NCBI GenBank assembly: GCA_947624675.1
Contig: CANQLI010000014.1
Coordinates: 1 to 36,046, forward strand
Reading direction: 5' to 3'
DNA: 36,046 bases
DNA from: an uncultured Clostridia bacterium
GTDB lineage: Bacteria > Bacillota > Clostridia > Oscillospirales > Ruminococcaceae
Below are positions 16,011 to 24,381 of the stretch, piece by piece; the stretch's first letter is position 1, and each line of letters opens with the position of its first letter. Both the position numbers and the translations under genes were made by a program. The notes under the pieces are model-generated. The model searched no databases, was not told the DNA's origin, and saw only the letters and a program-made list of their open reading frames with translations.

Positions 16011-19000
16011 ATGAAGCTGAAAAAAAGAATTATGTGTGGCATTTTAAGCATCGCCGTAACAGCTTCGGCGTGCATCTCAGGAACCTTTACGGCATTTGCC
16101 GAGGAAACCGAGAACGATTATTTGCTTTCTGAGAAAAAGACCGTAATGTATGTTACGGGAACAGATCTTCAGAAAGCAGGACTTGATGTTGACAGCATCA
16201 TTTCAAAAGACCCTAAAGCGACTTACTATGTTCATCTTACTAAAACAAACAAATATTCATACCTTAGGGCTTCTGCCGGTGATACTGTTGCGGGAAGTTC
16301 AAATAAGGCTCTTGTAGCATATGCCAGCACACAAAGCAACGACACAAAGCATTACATTCAAAATCCGGATACTCAAAACGGAGTAGGAGAAGCGGGAACC
16401 GCTAATTACAGCTTCCCTGAATGTAACACGAACAAGGCGACAAGCGCTGAGACACTGTATTTCCGTATTCAGATATGGACAAAGGATACAGAAGCTGAAC
16501 CATTGGGAATTGTGTTCTCAGATAAGCAAAGCGTTACGATCAATCCCGACGGAACTCTGACAAAAGGCTTTACAGTACCTAAGCTTGAGTCTAACGAGCT
16601 TGTTGATCCAAACAGAGACCCTGATGTTGACGGAGAAGTCTGGGAGCAGTCTGTTACAAAAAGAAAAGCAAACTTAAAGCTTACTCTTGATTATGTAAAG
16701 ACTATGGATAAGTCCAAGTACACAGCAGAGTCTTGGGCAGATTTTGAAGCTGCAATCCCGGCTGCACAAGCTGAATATGACAATTCAAGTGCGACAGCCG
16801 ACAGCCTTAAAAAAGCGAGAGACACTCTGGAAAAGGCAAAGTCTAAGCTTATATTTGCAGCAGAACCCGAGGAGTCTAATCCGATGCCTTTCAGAGAACT
16901 AAATGCAGAACAGACAGTCAAGGAAATGGGAGTCGGCACAAACCTCGGCAACACAATGGACGGACACTCCAACTTTACGCCTTCGGAAACCTCGTGGCAG
17001 AGCGCGGTTACGACCAAGGCATATATCAAGGCGCTTCACGATGCAGGCTACAATACGCTGAGAATACCTGTTACCTGGGGAAATATGATCGATGACGACA
17101 ACGGTTACGCTCTTAAGGAAAACTGGCTTAACAGAGTTCAGGAAATAGTTGATTACTGTATCGATCAAGACATGTACGCTATAATCAATGTCCATCACGA
17201 CGGTGCGGAACAGCTAAGCTGGCTGAGAGTAGCAGCTGACGATATTGACTCTGTTATGGAAAAATTTGAAGGCGTATGGCGCAATATCGCAGAGAGATTC
17301 AAGGATTACAATGAGCATCTTATCTTTGAATCAATGAACGAGATAACAAGCGGAAAAACAGAGGGAACAAAGAATTCTTCACAGGCTGTTACATATGACA
17401 CTCCGATAATTGTAAACTTCAATCAGCTCTTCGTAAACACAGTGCGTTCTACTGGCTCTAATAACGAAAAGCGCTGGCTTGCGGCGGTAGCTCACTATGC
17501 AAATAACGGTACAAGCAAGGATTTCGTAATGCCTGAGGATACTTACAATGAATCAAACAGGCTGATGTTTGCTCTTCATATTTATTCGGATGTAAATGGT
17601 GTCCTTGACAGATTAAAGGGAGCATACAACAAATTCGGAAACAAAGACATTCCTATGTATCTTGGAGAATACGGAAGAACTCTCGCAAAAGATGCAAATA
17701 CCGATTCCGGATACAATGATCCTTTCAGAGCAAATTATTCTGAAATTGTAAACAGAGCTTGTCAGGTCTACGGGATATGTCCGGTTGTCTGGGATCAGGG
17801 CTTTGGAAACAACGGTGAATATGAGACGGGTCTGTACTCATATTGGAACCGTGCTGAGTTAAGACCTATTTTTAAGTCAATAACAGATGCTTTAGCGAGA
17901 GGAACACTTCTTGAACCAAGCGATAAGAATAAAAACGGTGATTTCTCCGACATTTACGAAGGAACCAAAAATGCCGGAATAGTAAACGAGTTTGACTCTG
18001 TTGATTCGGAAAAGACAGTTGTTGATATGACCGTCGGAGATTGGACAGAAATAAAGGCTGAGGGTATTGTTGAAGAAAACACACCCGATTACAATGTTTC
18101 CGATGTACTTGTCTGGTCTACCGACAACGACGATGTAGCTACTGTGTTTAACGGTAAGATACACGCTACCGGTATCGGTGAGACGACAATACACGCATCT
18201 GCATTAAGCGGCTCAGCTAAAGCAGACATAAAGGTAAATGTAAAGGCTGTTGTATCGGATAAAAAGGCTGTTATTACGACTGACTCCGAGGAATACAGTC
18301 TTGTAAAGGATCTTAGCGTTCAAATTAGTGCTTCAACCGATAACGGCGAGAGAGTTACCTATAAATCTTCAAATCCTGACATAGCTACTGTAAACAGTCA
18401 GGGAAGAGTATTCGGAATATCATTTGGTACAGCTTATGTTGTTATCACATCAGAGAGCGGAGCTACAAAGACCGTTAAGGTAATCGTTACCGATGCGTTG
18501 ACGACAAACGAGATAACACTAGGACTAAAGGTTCTTTATAACGACAGCACACATAATTATTACAGTGCAGAAACCGGTGATTTAATAACCGTAAGCGAGG
18601 AAGGAACCTATACGCTTAAGTTTGATATTGACAAAAACCTGTCATCAGCAGGTAAAACCGCAGGTATAACTGATATTTCAAACCTTACCGCAATATACAT
18701 TCAGGACCAGACATATGCTTTGGGAGATGCGAAGTCCTCACCGCTTGAGACCTGTGATATTAAGTATACAAGTGTCAAGCTAAACGGAAAAGAGCTTACG
18801 CTACTTCCTGATAAAGCAGGTCCTAAGACCGCAATAAAAAGCGGAATCTTCGATACCGGCGACCCTGTTAATGCTTGGGACGGCTCTGCAGTAGATGAAA
18901 GTCAGTTAGTCTGGGATCAAAGCAATCATGTTGTAAGCTTTAAGGAATCAAGTCCTAAAACCTTTGAAGTTACATTTACGCTTTCTAATATGAAGTTTAA

Positions 19001-19730
19001 GACAGCTTCACCTACTAGAGCTACCGAGATCACAAGAATAAAGGAAGCTTCTGAAACTGTGATAAACGGAAGCGTTGGAGATACAGTAAATGTAAAGGTT
19101 TCCGTCCGTCCGATTACTACTGATATGATGACGACCTTTATATCAAGTGACGAATCTGTTGCAATAGTTGAAAACGGCGCATTTTCTCCTGACGAAGACG
19201 GATACATTACCGTACCTGTAAAGATTGTAGGAAAAGGCACTGCGACAGTGAAAGCTATAACAGAAAACGGACTTGAGGTAGTGTTCACGGTCAACAGCGG
19301 AGTTAATACGCTGACAGGAAATATTGTAACGCCCGGAGGAGACAGCGCTCCGGTAACGGTAGAGATCACAAAAGACGGCGAGACTGAACCGATTTTGACA
19401 GTAGCTTCTACCGACTCAATGACCTACGAAGCAGCACTTGCACCGGGATCATACACCGTAAGATTCATAAAAGAAGGCTTTGTAACAAGAACATATACTG
19501 TAAGCATTTCGGATAAGAACGAAACGCTGGACGCTGAGATACATCTGATAGGCGATGTAAACGGCGACGGAAAACGAACAACTGTTGATGTCGGGATAGT
19601 AAATTCTTGTGTTAAGAAATCATCAGAACTGACCGGCTATGATCTTGAAGTTGCTAACGCAAACAACGATAAAATTATTTCAACAGTCGATGTCGGAATG
19701 ATAAACAGAATAGCAAAAGGCTTGGCATAA
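16011..19730 (+). CDS. Cellulosomal GH5 glycanase with FIVAR, Ig-like modules and dockerin
   Basis: 1239 residues, secreted (signal peptide to about 30, ending AFA). Order: an unassigned module (31-212); FIVAR-like helical segment (213-285); GH5 domain (about 293-630) with acid/base Glu444 (ESMNE) and nucleophile Glu553 (LGEYG), NVHHDG and NLGNTMD, suggesting the endoglucanase-rich GH5_4 type; two Big2-like domains (667-745, 750-828); an unassigned beta-rich, possibly carbohydrate-binding module (833-998); another Ig-like domain (1005-1095); a carboxypeptidase-regulatory-like domain (1100-1178); and a type I dockerin (1180-1239). The first dockerin repeat (DVNGDGKRTTVD) is canonical. The second (NANNDKIISTVD) has Asn for the first Asp and Lys for Gly. 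It likely cuts beta-glucan, cellulose or xyloglucan while docked on a scaffoldin. Confidence 0.93.
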   Translation: MKLKKRIMCGILSIAVTASACISGTFTAFAEETENDYLLSEKKTVMYVTGTDLQKAGLDVDSIISKDPKATYYVHLTKTNKYSYLRASAGDTVAGSSNKALVAYASTQSNDTKHYIQNPDTQNGVGEAGTANYSFPECNTNKATSAETLYFRIQIWTKDTEAEPLGIVFSDKQSVTINPDGTLTKGFTVPKLESNELVDPNRDPDVDGEVWEQSVTKRKANLKLTLDYVKTMDKSKYTAESWADFEAAIPAAQAEYDNSSATADSLKKARDTLEKAKSKLIFAAEPEESNPMPFRELNAEQTVKEMGVGTNLGNTMDGHSNFTPSETSWQSAVTTKAYIKALHDAGYNTLRIPVTWGNMIDDDNGYALKENWLNRVQEIVDYCIDQDMYAIINVHHDGAEQLSWLRVAADDIDSVMEKFEGVWRNIAERFKDYNEHLIFESMNEITSGKTEGTKNSSQAVTYDTPIIVNFNQLFVNTVRSTGSNNEKRWLAAVAHYANNGTSKDFVMPEDTYNESNRLMFALHIYSDVNGVLDRLKGAYNKFGNKDIPMYLGEYGRTLAKDANTDSGYNDPFRANYSEIVNRACQVYGICPVVWDQGFGNNGEYETGLYSYWNRAELRPIFKSITDALARGTLLEPSDKNKNGDFSDIYEGTKNAGIVNEFDSVDSEKTVVDMTVGDWTEIKAEGIVEENTPDYNVSDVLVWSTDNDDVATVFNGKIHATGIGETTIHASALSGSAKADIKVNVKAVVSDKKAVITTDSEEYSLVKDLSVQISASTDNGERVTYKSSNPDIATVNSQGRVFGISFGTAYVVITSESGATKTVKVIVTDALTTNEITLGLKVLYNDSTHNYYSAETGDLITVSEEGTYTLKFDIDKNLSSAGKTAGITDISNLTAIYIQDQTYALGDAKSSPLETCDIKYTSVKLNGKELTLLPDKAGPKTAIKSGIFDTGDPVNAWDGSAVDESQLVWDQSNHVVSFKESSPKTFEVTFTLSNMKFKTASPTRATEITRIKEASETVINGSVGDTVNVKVSVRPITTDMMTTFISSDESVAIVENGAFSPDEDGYITVPVKIVGKGTATVKAITENGLEVVFTVNSGVNTLTGNIVTPGGDSAPVTVEITKDGETEPILTVASTDSMTYEAALAPGSYTVRFIKEGFVTRTYTVSISDKNETLDAEIHLIGDVNGDGKRTTVDVGIVNSCVKKSSELTGYDLEVANANNDKIISTVDVGMINRIAKGLA

Positions 19731-19751
19731 AGCTTTATAGCCGAAACGATT

Positions 19752-19784
19752 ACGCCCCGCAGGGATTATCTCCCTGCGGGGCGT
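19752..19784. terminator. Strong GC-rich hairpin, likely bidirectional terminator
   Basis: ACGCCCCGCAGGGA (19752-19765) pairs with TCCCTGCGGGGCGT (19771-19784) around a 5-nt loop, between the convergent GH5 and mpg genes. T tracts are short. Confidence 0.75.
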
Positions 19785-19796
19785 TTGTATCAACTC

Positions 19797-20312
19797 TTAT
19801 TTATCCTCTTTTAAAATAAATCTCCACTTTATATTTCTGTATTTTGGAGTAGCATAGCTTATTCCTACTCTTTTATCTCTGAAAATTTTCACACGCTCTC
19901 CCGTGTCCTCTATGCGTATAAGTTTGTTTTGGAAAATCTTTTCACCGTTTAAGCTGCCTGTGATTTTAAGGTATTTAGTTAGCTTTCCCGGACCGTTAAA
20001 ATTGCCCTCACAGGCTCTTATCAAAACCGCCTGAGGTTCGTCTTTTTCACCCGTCACAATATTTATGAGCCAATGCATACCGTAACAAAGGTAGACATAG
20101 ATCGTCCCTGCTTCCCTGTAAAGAACATCAGTGCGGTTGGTCCTGCCCTTTGACGCATGACAAGCCGTATCCTCCTCACCGCGGTAAGCCTCAGTTTCTG
20201 TTATCATAAGCCTGCGCTCGACTCCGTCTATATTAGTGACCAATATTTTACCGACAAGCTCAGGTGCTACCTCAAGAACATCCCTTTCAAAAAAGCTTTT
20301 TTCTAATATCAT
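19797..20312 (-). CDS. 3-methyladenine DNA glycosylase (AAG/Mpg family)
   Basis: 171 residues, slightly short for the family but complete in motifs: ITETEAYRGEEDTACHA with the catalytic Glu, GTIYVYLCYGMHWLINI, PQAVLIRACE and NGPGKLTKYL. It removes alkylated and deaminated purines (3-methyladenine, hypoxanthine) from DNA as the first base-excision step. Its ATG overlaps the rqcH stop by 4 bp (ATGA), so it is the last, translationally coupled gene of the DUF1858-trmK-nif3-rqcH-mpg run. Confidence 0.93.
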   Translation of the reverse strand: MILEKSFFERDVLEVAPELVGKILVTNIDGVERRLMITETEAYRGEEDTACHASKGRTNRTDVLYREAGTIYVYLCYGMHWLINIVTGEKDEPQAVLIRACEGNFNGPGKLTKYLKITGSLNGEKIFQNKLIRIEDTGERVKIFRDKRVGISYATPKYRNIKWRFILKEDK

Positions 20313-22066
20313 TTTACCCTTAGCCTTTCTGTAACTTCCTCATCGGGAGTGACATAAAGCGTTTTGTTGTTTGTAAAAATCACCATTCCGGGCTTTGCTC
20401 CGCCAGGCTTTTTGACATTTTTCACTTCGGTAAGATCAACAGGAACAGATGAAGAGCCCTTAGCCTTTGAATGATATGCGGCAATACAAGCCGCCTCGAT
20501 CATATCTCTGTCATCAGGAATTCTTCCGGAGGTTTTCAATATTATATGAGAGCCGGGAATATCCTTTGTGTGAAACCAAATATCGCTTTTATCGCTGTCC
20601 TTTAAAGTGAGCTTATCATTCTGGCGGTTGTTTCTTCCCACAAGTACATCAAAGCCGCCGCTTGTTCTGAATCTTATAGGAGGAAGTGCTTTAAGCGGCT
20701 TGGTTTTTCCTTTTTGTGAGCGTAGGTATCCCTGTTCGCAAAGCTCCTCTCGTAAAGCCATAATATCCTGTTCGGTCACCGCACGGGTAAGAGCGTCAAA
20801 AACGCTGTCGATATATCTAAGCTCATCCTCACCCTCTTTTATGAGCCTTGTGAGCATTTTTCGAGCAGTATCGCATTTTTTGTATTCTGAATAATACCTT
20901 TGTGCATTCTGCTGAGGGGTAAGGCGCTTGTCCAGCCGAACCTTCACCTTTGGCATTTCTTCAACAGTATAGTCTGTAAGCATAACCTCTCCGTCGCCCT
21001 TGTTTATCATATAGATGTTAGATATTATAAGGTCGCCGATTTTTTTATAATCATCCTGCCTGTCGCAGTCCTTAAGCTCAGTCATCTGATTTGAGATCCT
21101 TCTTGTTATCCTCTCACTTGTTCTGACAAGAAGTCTGAATAAGTCCTCCGCGCGCTGTTTAGTCCTTGAAAGCCTGTCACGCTCGGAGTAAAAATAATCA
21201 AGCAACTCACAGACATCATCAAATTCCTTTCGCACCATAAGATTGCCGTATTGCAAAATATCAATAAAGCAAAAATCCTTTAGCTGATTTTCCCTGTTTT
21301 TTAAAACGACAAGCTTGTTCTTTCCGGCTTTCACGGTATCGGCTGTATTTTGAAAGAAAAAGCAAAGCCTATCCTTTTGGTCGTCTGTAAGCTCTTCAAA
21401 TGTAACAGTATCCGTCCTTGCACAGTAAAATACCGCCTCTCTTGCCATCACCGCAGAGATGCCCTCAAAAGTGTGAAGGAGGGTCTTTGAAAGGTCCTTG
21501 CTGTTATTGTTTTGAAGACAGGCAAAAAGCTCTTCTTTGTCAAAATCAAAAACAGACAGTCTTTTTTCTCTGACGACCGCCGAATATGTCAAACCGGGAA
21601 GAACCGGTCTGACACTTGACATATCCTGTCCGACACGCTTTATGCTGTCTATTATTCTGCCGGTTTCGTCTGTGAGAATAAGATTTGAATGTCTGCCCAT
21701 TATCTCGGAGATAAGAGTGAGCTTTACAGGATCGCCCATTTCGTTTACCGTGTCAAAATCAAAGTAAAGTATTCTCTCGTAACCGTCCTGACGGATATTT
21801 GTAAGTCTTGATGAGGACAGCCGCTTTCTTAAAAGCATGCAGAACATCGGCGGAGTAAGAGGATTATCAATTTCGCAAAAAGTCTCGTGTACTCTTGCCT
21901 GTGATGCGTTTACATTAAAAAGTACCCTGTGCGAGCCTTCCGTCGTGCGAAAGTTTATTACTATTTCGTCCTTAGACGGCTGATATATTTTATCCACTCT
22001 CGCGTCAGCAAGAACACTGACAAGCCGCTTTTTTACAAGACTTAAAAATATCCCGTCCAGCGCCAT
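20309..22066 (-). CDS. rqcH: NFACT protein RqcH (ribosome quality control; FbpA-like)
   Basis: 585 residues with NFACT-N (MALDGIFLSLVKKRL; EIMGRHSNLIL), a middle coiled-coil region rich in Arg/Glu/Lys, and C-terminal NFACT-R (DVLVGRNNRQND, DIWFHTKDIPGSHIIL). Known role in Firmicutes: it binds stalled 50S subunits with peptidyl-tRNA and recruits tRNA-Ala to add alanine tails that mark chains for degradation. Older annotation calls it fibronectin-binding protein. It starts 18 bp after the nif3-like gene and overlaps mpg by 4 bp. Confidence 0.93.
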   Translation of the reverse strand: MALDGIFLSLVKKRLVSVLADARVDKIYQPSKDEIVINFRTTEGSHRVLFNVNASQARVHETFCEIDNPLTPPMFCMLLRKRLSSSRLTNIRQDGYERILYFDFDTVNEMGDPVKLTLISEIMGRHSNLILTDETGRIIDSIKRVGQDMSSVRPVLPGLTYSAVVREKRLSVFDFDKEELFACLQNNNSKDLSKTLLHTFEGISAVMAREAVFYCARTDTVTFEELTDDQKDRLCFFFQNTADTVKAGKNKLVVLKNRENQLKDFCFIDILQYGNLMVRKEFDDVCELLDYFYSERDRLSRTKQRAEDLFRLLVRTSERITRRISNQMTELKDCDRQDDYKKIGDLIISNIYMINKGDGEVMLTDYTVEEMPKVKVRLDKRLTPQQNAQRYYSEYKKCDTARKMLTRLIKEGEDELRYIDSVFDALTRAVTEQDIMALREELCEQGYLRSQKGKTKPLKALPPIRFRTSGGFDVLVGRNNRQNDKLTLKDSDKSDIWFHTKDIPGSHIILKTSGRIPDDRDMIEAACIAAYHSKAKGSSSVPVDLTEVKNVKKPGGAKPGMVIFTNNKTLYVTPDEEVTERLRVK

Positions 22067-22084
22067 CCTTTTCCCTCCATATTA

Positions 22085-22840
22085 TCAAATCGTCATTGTT
22101 ATGTCTGTGTTGTTTTCCGCAATAAAAATATTTTCAGAAAAGCCCTTTAACTTTTCAAGCAAAAACTCTGTTATTATGTTTTCCGTGTAATAATGTCCTG
22201 CGTCTATGATAGCAAGACCTATGTTTTCAGCGTCAATAAAAGCTGAATGCTTAACATCTCCGGTTATAAGAGCATCACATCCGACCTGATACGCCTCTTT
22301 AAAATACCCCGAGCCAGAACCCGATATTATGCCTACCCTTTTGACAATTTTTTCGGGAAGGTTAAATCTGACAAAACTGCACCCGAGCATATCCTTTACC
22401 CTCTTTGACAGTTCTTTTACCGAACAGGGCTCATTCAAAACTGCGACCCTGCCAAGACCGGTTTGATTATCGATAGTAATTCCCTTAAGCGAACGTAGCT
22501 CAAGCTTATTTACAAGAAGATCGTTAAGCCCACCGTCTGCGAGATCAAAGCTTGTGTGCATACAAATTGAGGCAATACCGTGTGCCGCAAGGATCACAGC
22601 CGGATTTTCTCCGTCAAGGCATTTTAAAGGCGAAAATATAACGGGATGATGTGCGATAACAAGATCCGCTTTCTTTTTGACAGCCTCAAGCGCCACCGCC
22701 TTGGTAATATCAAGACACAGCATAATACTTTTTACCTCTGTTTTTCTGTCCCCTGTCAAAATTCCGCTGTTATCCCAGCTCTCCTGTTTATCAAACGGTG
22801 AAAATTTGTCTATCTCCTCATAAATTTCTCCGACAGTCAT
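22085..22840 (-). CDS. Nif3-like dinuclear metal-centre protein
   Basis: 251 residues, about the short form of the family without the middle insertion seen in B. subtilis YqfO. Metal-ligand segments are visible: WDNSGILTGD, DLVIAHHPVIF (His-His pair), CMHTSFDLADGGLND, and near the end IDAGHYYTENIITEF. The biochemical role is uncertain; members form hexameric rings with two metals per subunit. Pairing with trmK, which it overlaps by 4 bp, is conserved in Firmicutes, hinting at a link with tRNA or methyl metabolism. Confidence 0.92.
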   Translation of the reverse strand: MTVGEIYEEIDKFSPFDKQESWDNSGILTGDRKTEVKSIMLCLDITKAVALEAVKKKADLVIAHHPVIFSPLKCLDGENPAVILAAHGIASICMHTSFDLADGGLNDLLVNKLELRSLKGITIDNQTGLGRVAVLNEPCSVKELSKRVKDMLGCSFVRFNLPEKIVKRVGIISGSGSGYFKEAYQVGCDALITGDVKHSAFIDAENIGLAIIDAGHYYTENIITEFLLEKLKGFSENIFIAENNTDITMTI

Positions 22841-23520
22841 TTATTTCCCTCCTTTAAAAACCGAGCTATTTTGTTTGCGATGAGCGTATTTTTTTCTCCC
22901 TCGGTTTTTTTATCTAAAGACCTTTTCATACCCTCTCCGGAAACAGTAAGCTTGTTTATAAGTCTGTTTAAATATTTTATATCATCAGGCTTTTTATTTG
23001 AAAGCTCTCCCGTGTAAAAATAGTATTCATCGAGCTTAGCTTCACCCGGCATATATTCAGCGTTTATCACTGTGTAACAAAACTCGCCCGAGCTTACCGC
23101 TGATTCAGCCTTTATCGCAAAACCGTTCTCACACAAAAACCTACGAAGGAAATATGCTCTTGTCATAGGTTGTAAAACAAGGTTTACCCTGTTTTTCTTT
23201 ATGTAATTACAGCGGTCAATTATCTGCGCTATCGTCTCTCCGCCGATTCCAGCGGCTATAATGTCTGTGATCCCATCGAGCGGAACGCTGTCAAGTCCGT
23301 CAGATTTTAAAACTGATATTTCTTCATCAAGTCCTTCACGAGCCACAGAGGCTCTTGCAGCCTCAAGAGGACCGTCTTTTATGTCACACGCATAGACAAA
23401 GCGTGATATACCGCTTTTAATTAGGTAAACAGGAAGGTAAGCGTGGTCGGTTCCTATATCCGCCGCAACTGAACCATGAGTCACATATAAAGCGCACTCC
23501 ATAAGTCTTTTATCAAGCAT
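22837..23520 (-). CDS. trmK: tRNA (adenine-22-N1) methyltransferase TrmK
   Basis: 227 residues from ATG 23520, preceded by AAGGGA; the open frame extends to 23571 without a start signal. A Rossmann methyltransferase: VAADIGTDHAYLPVYL binds S-adenosylmethionine, then ACDIKDGPLEAA, and IIAAGIGGETI as the catalytic-site strand, then LVLQPMTRAYFLRRFL. The family methylates N1 of A22 in bacterial tRNAs, chiefly Ser and Tyr. The tRNA-Ser at 1463-1554 in this window could be a substrate. The gene is coupled to the downstream nif3-like gene by an ATGA overlap. Confidence 0.92.
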   Translation of the reverse strand: MLDKRLMECALYVTHGSVAADIGTDHAYLPVYLIKSGISRFVYACDIKDGPLEAARASVAREGLDEEISVLKSDGLDSVPLDGITDIIAAGIGGETIAQIIDRCNYIKKNRVNLVLQPMTRAYFLRRFLCENGFAIKAESAVSSGEFCYTVINAEYMPGEAKLDEYYFYTGELSNKKPDDIKYLNRLINKLTVSGEGMKRSLDKKTEGEKNTLIANKIARFLKEGNK

Positions 23521-23541
23521 AATTATTCCCTTTTCAGCAAA

Positions 23542-23568
23542 ATCGGGTGACAAGCTATGCCACCCGAT
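23542..23568 (-). terminator. Hairpin between DUF1858 gene and trmK
   Basis: ATCGGGTG (23542-23549) pairs with CACCCGAT (23561-23568). On the minus strand it follows the DUF1858 gene and is trailed by TTTTG. It probably weakens but does not abolish read-through to trmK, whose ribosome site comes immediately after. Confidence 0.55.
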
Positions 23569-23585
23569 CAAGTCGCTGATATTTT

Positions 23586-23792
23586 TTAATTACCGAAATG
23601 CTTGTTGAGCTTGTCAACAAGCTCGTTCACATCGATTCCGTGAACACTGCAAGCCTGTTCAAGGGATTCTCCCCTTGAAGCGGGACATCCTAAACAGTGC
23701 ATTCCCATTTCAAGAAAATACGGTGCGGTGTCCGAATCAAAATCCAAAATATCGCCGATAATCGAGTCCTTGGTTACCTTAAATCCTTCCAT
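23586..23792 (-). CDS. Small DUF1858 protein with CxxC motif
   Basis: 68 residues: MEGFKVTKDSIIGDIL, then MGMHCLGCPASRGESLEQAC with Cys33, Cys36 and Cys48, then a C-terminal helix. This is the DUF1858 pattern of small proteins resembling the N-terminal part of hybrid-cluster and some redox proteins, suggesting metal or redox chemistry. Its role is unknown. AGGAGGTAT precedes the ATG, and a consensus promoter is present at 23838-23866. It is the first gene of the minus-strand run toward trmK. Confidence 0.88.
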   Translation of the reverse strand: MEGFKVTKDSIIGDILDFDSDTAPYFLEMGMHCLGCPASRGESLEQACSVHGIDVNELVDKLNKHFGN

Positions 23793-23837
23793 TTTTATAC
23801 CTCCTGTAAATTAGACAAAAAATCTTGGTTTTAGTTT

Positions 23838-23866
23838 ATTATAACCGATATTTTTATAAAATGCAA
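23838..23866 (-). promoter_or_regulatory. Promoter of DUF1858 gene
   Basis: Minus strand TTGCAT (23861-23866), 17 bp, TATAAT (23838-23843). Confidence 0.75.
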
Positions 23867-23908
23867 GAGAAGATTTTTCTTAAAGTAAATATTAACAAAT
23901 TATGAATA

Positions 23909-23928
23909 TTGTAAACATTTTGTTACAA
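23909..23928. promoter_or_regulatory. Inverted repeat TTGTAA-N8-TTACAA
   Basis: The arms 23909-23914 and 23923-23928 are perfect. The spacing and sequence are reminiscent of, but not identical to, Rex-type or CRP/FNR-type operators. It lies about 45 bp upstream of the DUF1858 promoter on the minus strand. Confidence 0.35.
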
Positions 23929-23949
23929 AACATAATTTATTTTATGAAG

Positions 23950-23973
23950 AATGTACGTTTGCGTACATTTTTT
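23950..23973 (+). terminator. Orphan terminator-like hairpin
   Basis: AATGTACG (23950-23957), loop TTTG, CGTACATT (23962-23969), then further T. No plus-strand gene precedes it. Confidence 0.45.
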
Positions 23974-24149
23974 CCTGATTTTGTGCTGTTAGTAGAGGGA
24001 CATAAAAATCCAAAAAAACAAAGTTAACTAATCAGCTGAACCAAGTAGTTACTTACCTCATATTTTATAAGATTTTACCCCGGCTTAAAATCTGAATGAT
24101 ACCTCCCTTTTGCCAGGCAGCATATATTCGGCTAAAATATCTGATTTAA

Positions 24150-24160
24150 AGCTAATTAAG
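24150..24160 (+). promoter_or_regulatory. AGCTAATTAAG box 1
   Basis: Identical 11-mer to the one at 24331-24341, with a near copy in the other orientation at 24211-24221. Probable operator series for the downstream diguanylate cyclase gene. Confidence 0.4.
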
Positions 24161-24210
24161 GTTTTTACTTTAAAGTCAAGATCAAACCAATCAGACTAAA
24201 CAATAAAACG

Positions 24211-24221
24211 CCTAATTAGCT
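24211..24221 (-). promoter_or_regulatory. AGCTAATTAGG box 2 (inverted)
   Basis: CCTAATTAGCT on the plus strand reads AGCTAATTAGG on the minus strand, one base different from the other two boxes. Confidence 0.35.
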
Positions 24222-24295
24222 TACAAAGCTTTAGATATATTTGTTAATCGTTTTTAACAATTTACAGAAAATTTATTGATTTTTTACAATAGTTA

Positions 24296-24324
24296 ATGAC
24301 AATAAACAAAATATGTGATATAAT
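24296..24324 (+). promoter_or_regulatory. Extended -10 promoter of the diguanylate cyclase gene
   Basis: ATGACA (24296-24301), 17 bp, TATAAT (24319-24324) preceded by TGA, an extended -10. The predicted start, about 24331, falls on an AGCTAATTAAG box. Confidence 0.65.
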
Positions 24325-24330
24325 TAAAAT

Positions 24331-24341
24331 AGCTAATTAAG
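24331..24341 (+). promoter_or_regulatory. AGCTAATTAAG box 3 at the transcription start
   Basis: Exact copy of the box at 24150-24160, placed at about +1 to +11 of the promoter, a position where a bound repressor would block initiation. Confidence 0.45.
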
Positions 24342-24381
24342 TCCGAATACTTAAAAACTTATTATTAAGAGGGGAATAATT

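Larger units (their letters stand above)
23867..24295. other. Long control region between DUF1858 and diguanylate cyclase genes
   Basis: No gene is visible. It holds an inverted repeat TTGTAA-8-TTACAA (23909-23928), a hairpin AATGTACG/CGTACATT with a T run (23950-23973), and two AGCTAATTARG-type boxes (a third lies at the promoter). No known riboswitch class was recognised on either strand. The length and palindromes suggest regulation of the diguanylate cyclase or an unannotated small RNA. Confidence 0.45.

Noticed and set aside
24000-24150. Possible riboswitch on either strand upstream of the cyclase
   Set aside because: Checked by eye against c-di-GMP, preQ1, fluoride, THF and guanidine patterns without a convincing match.
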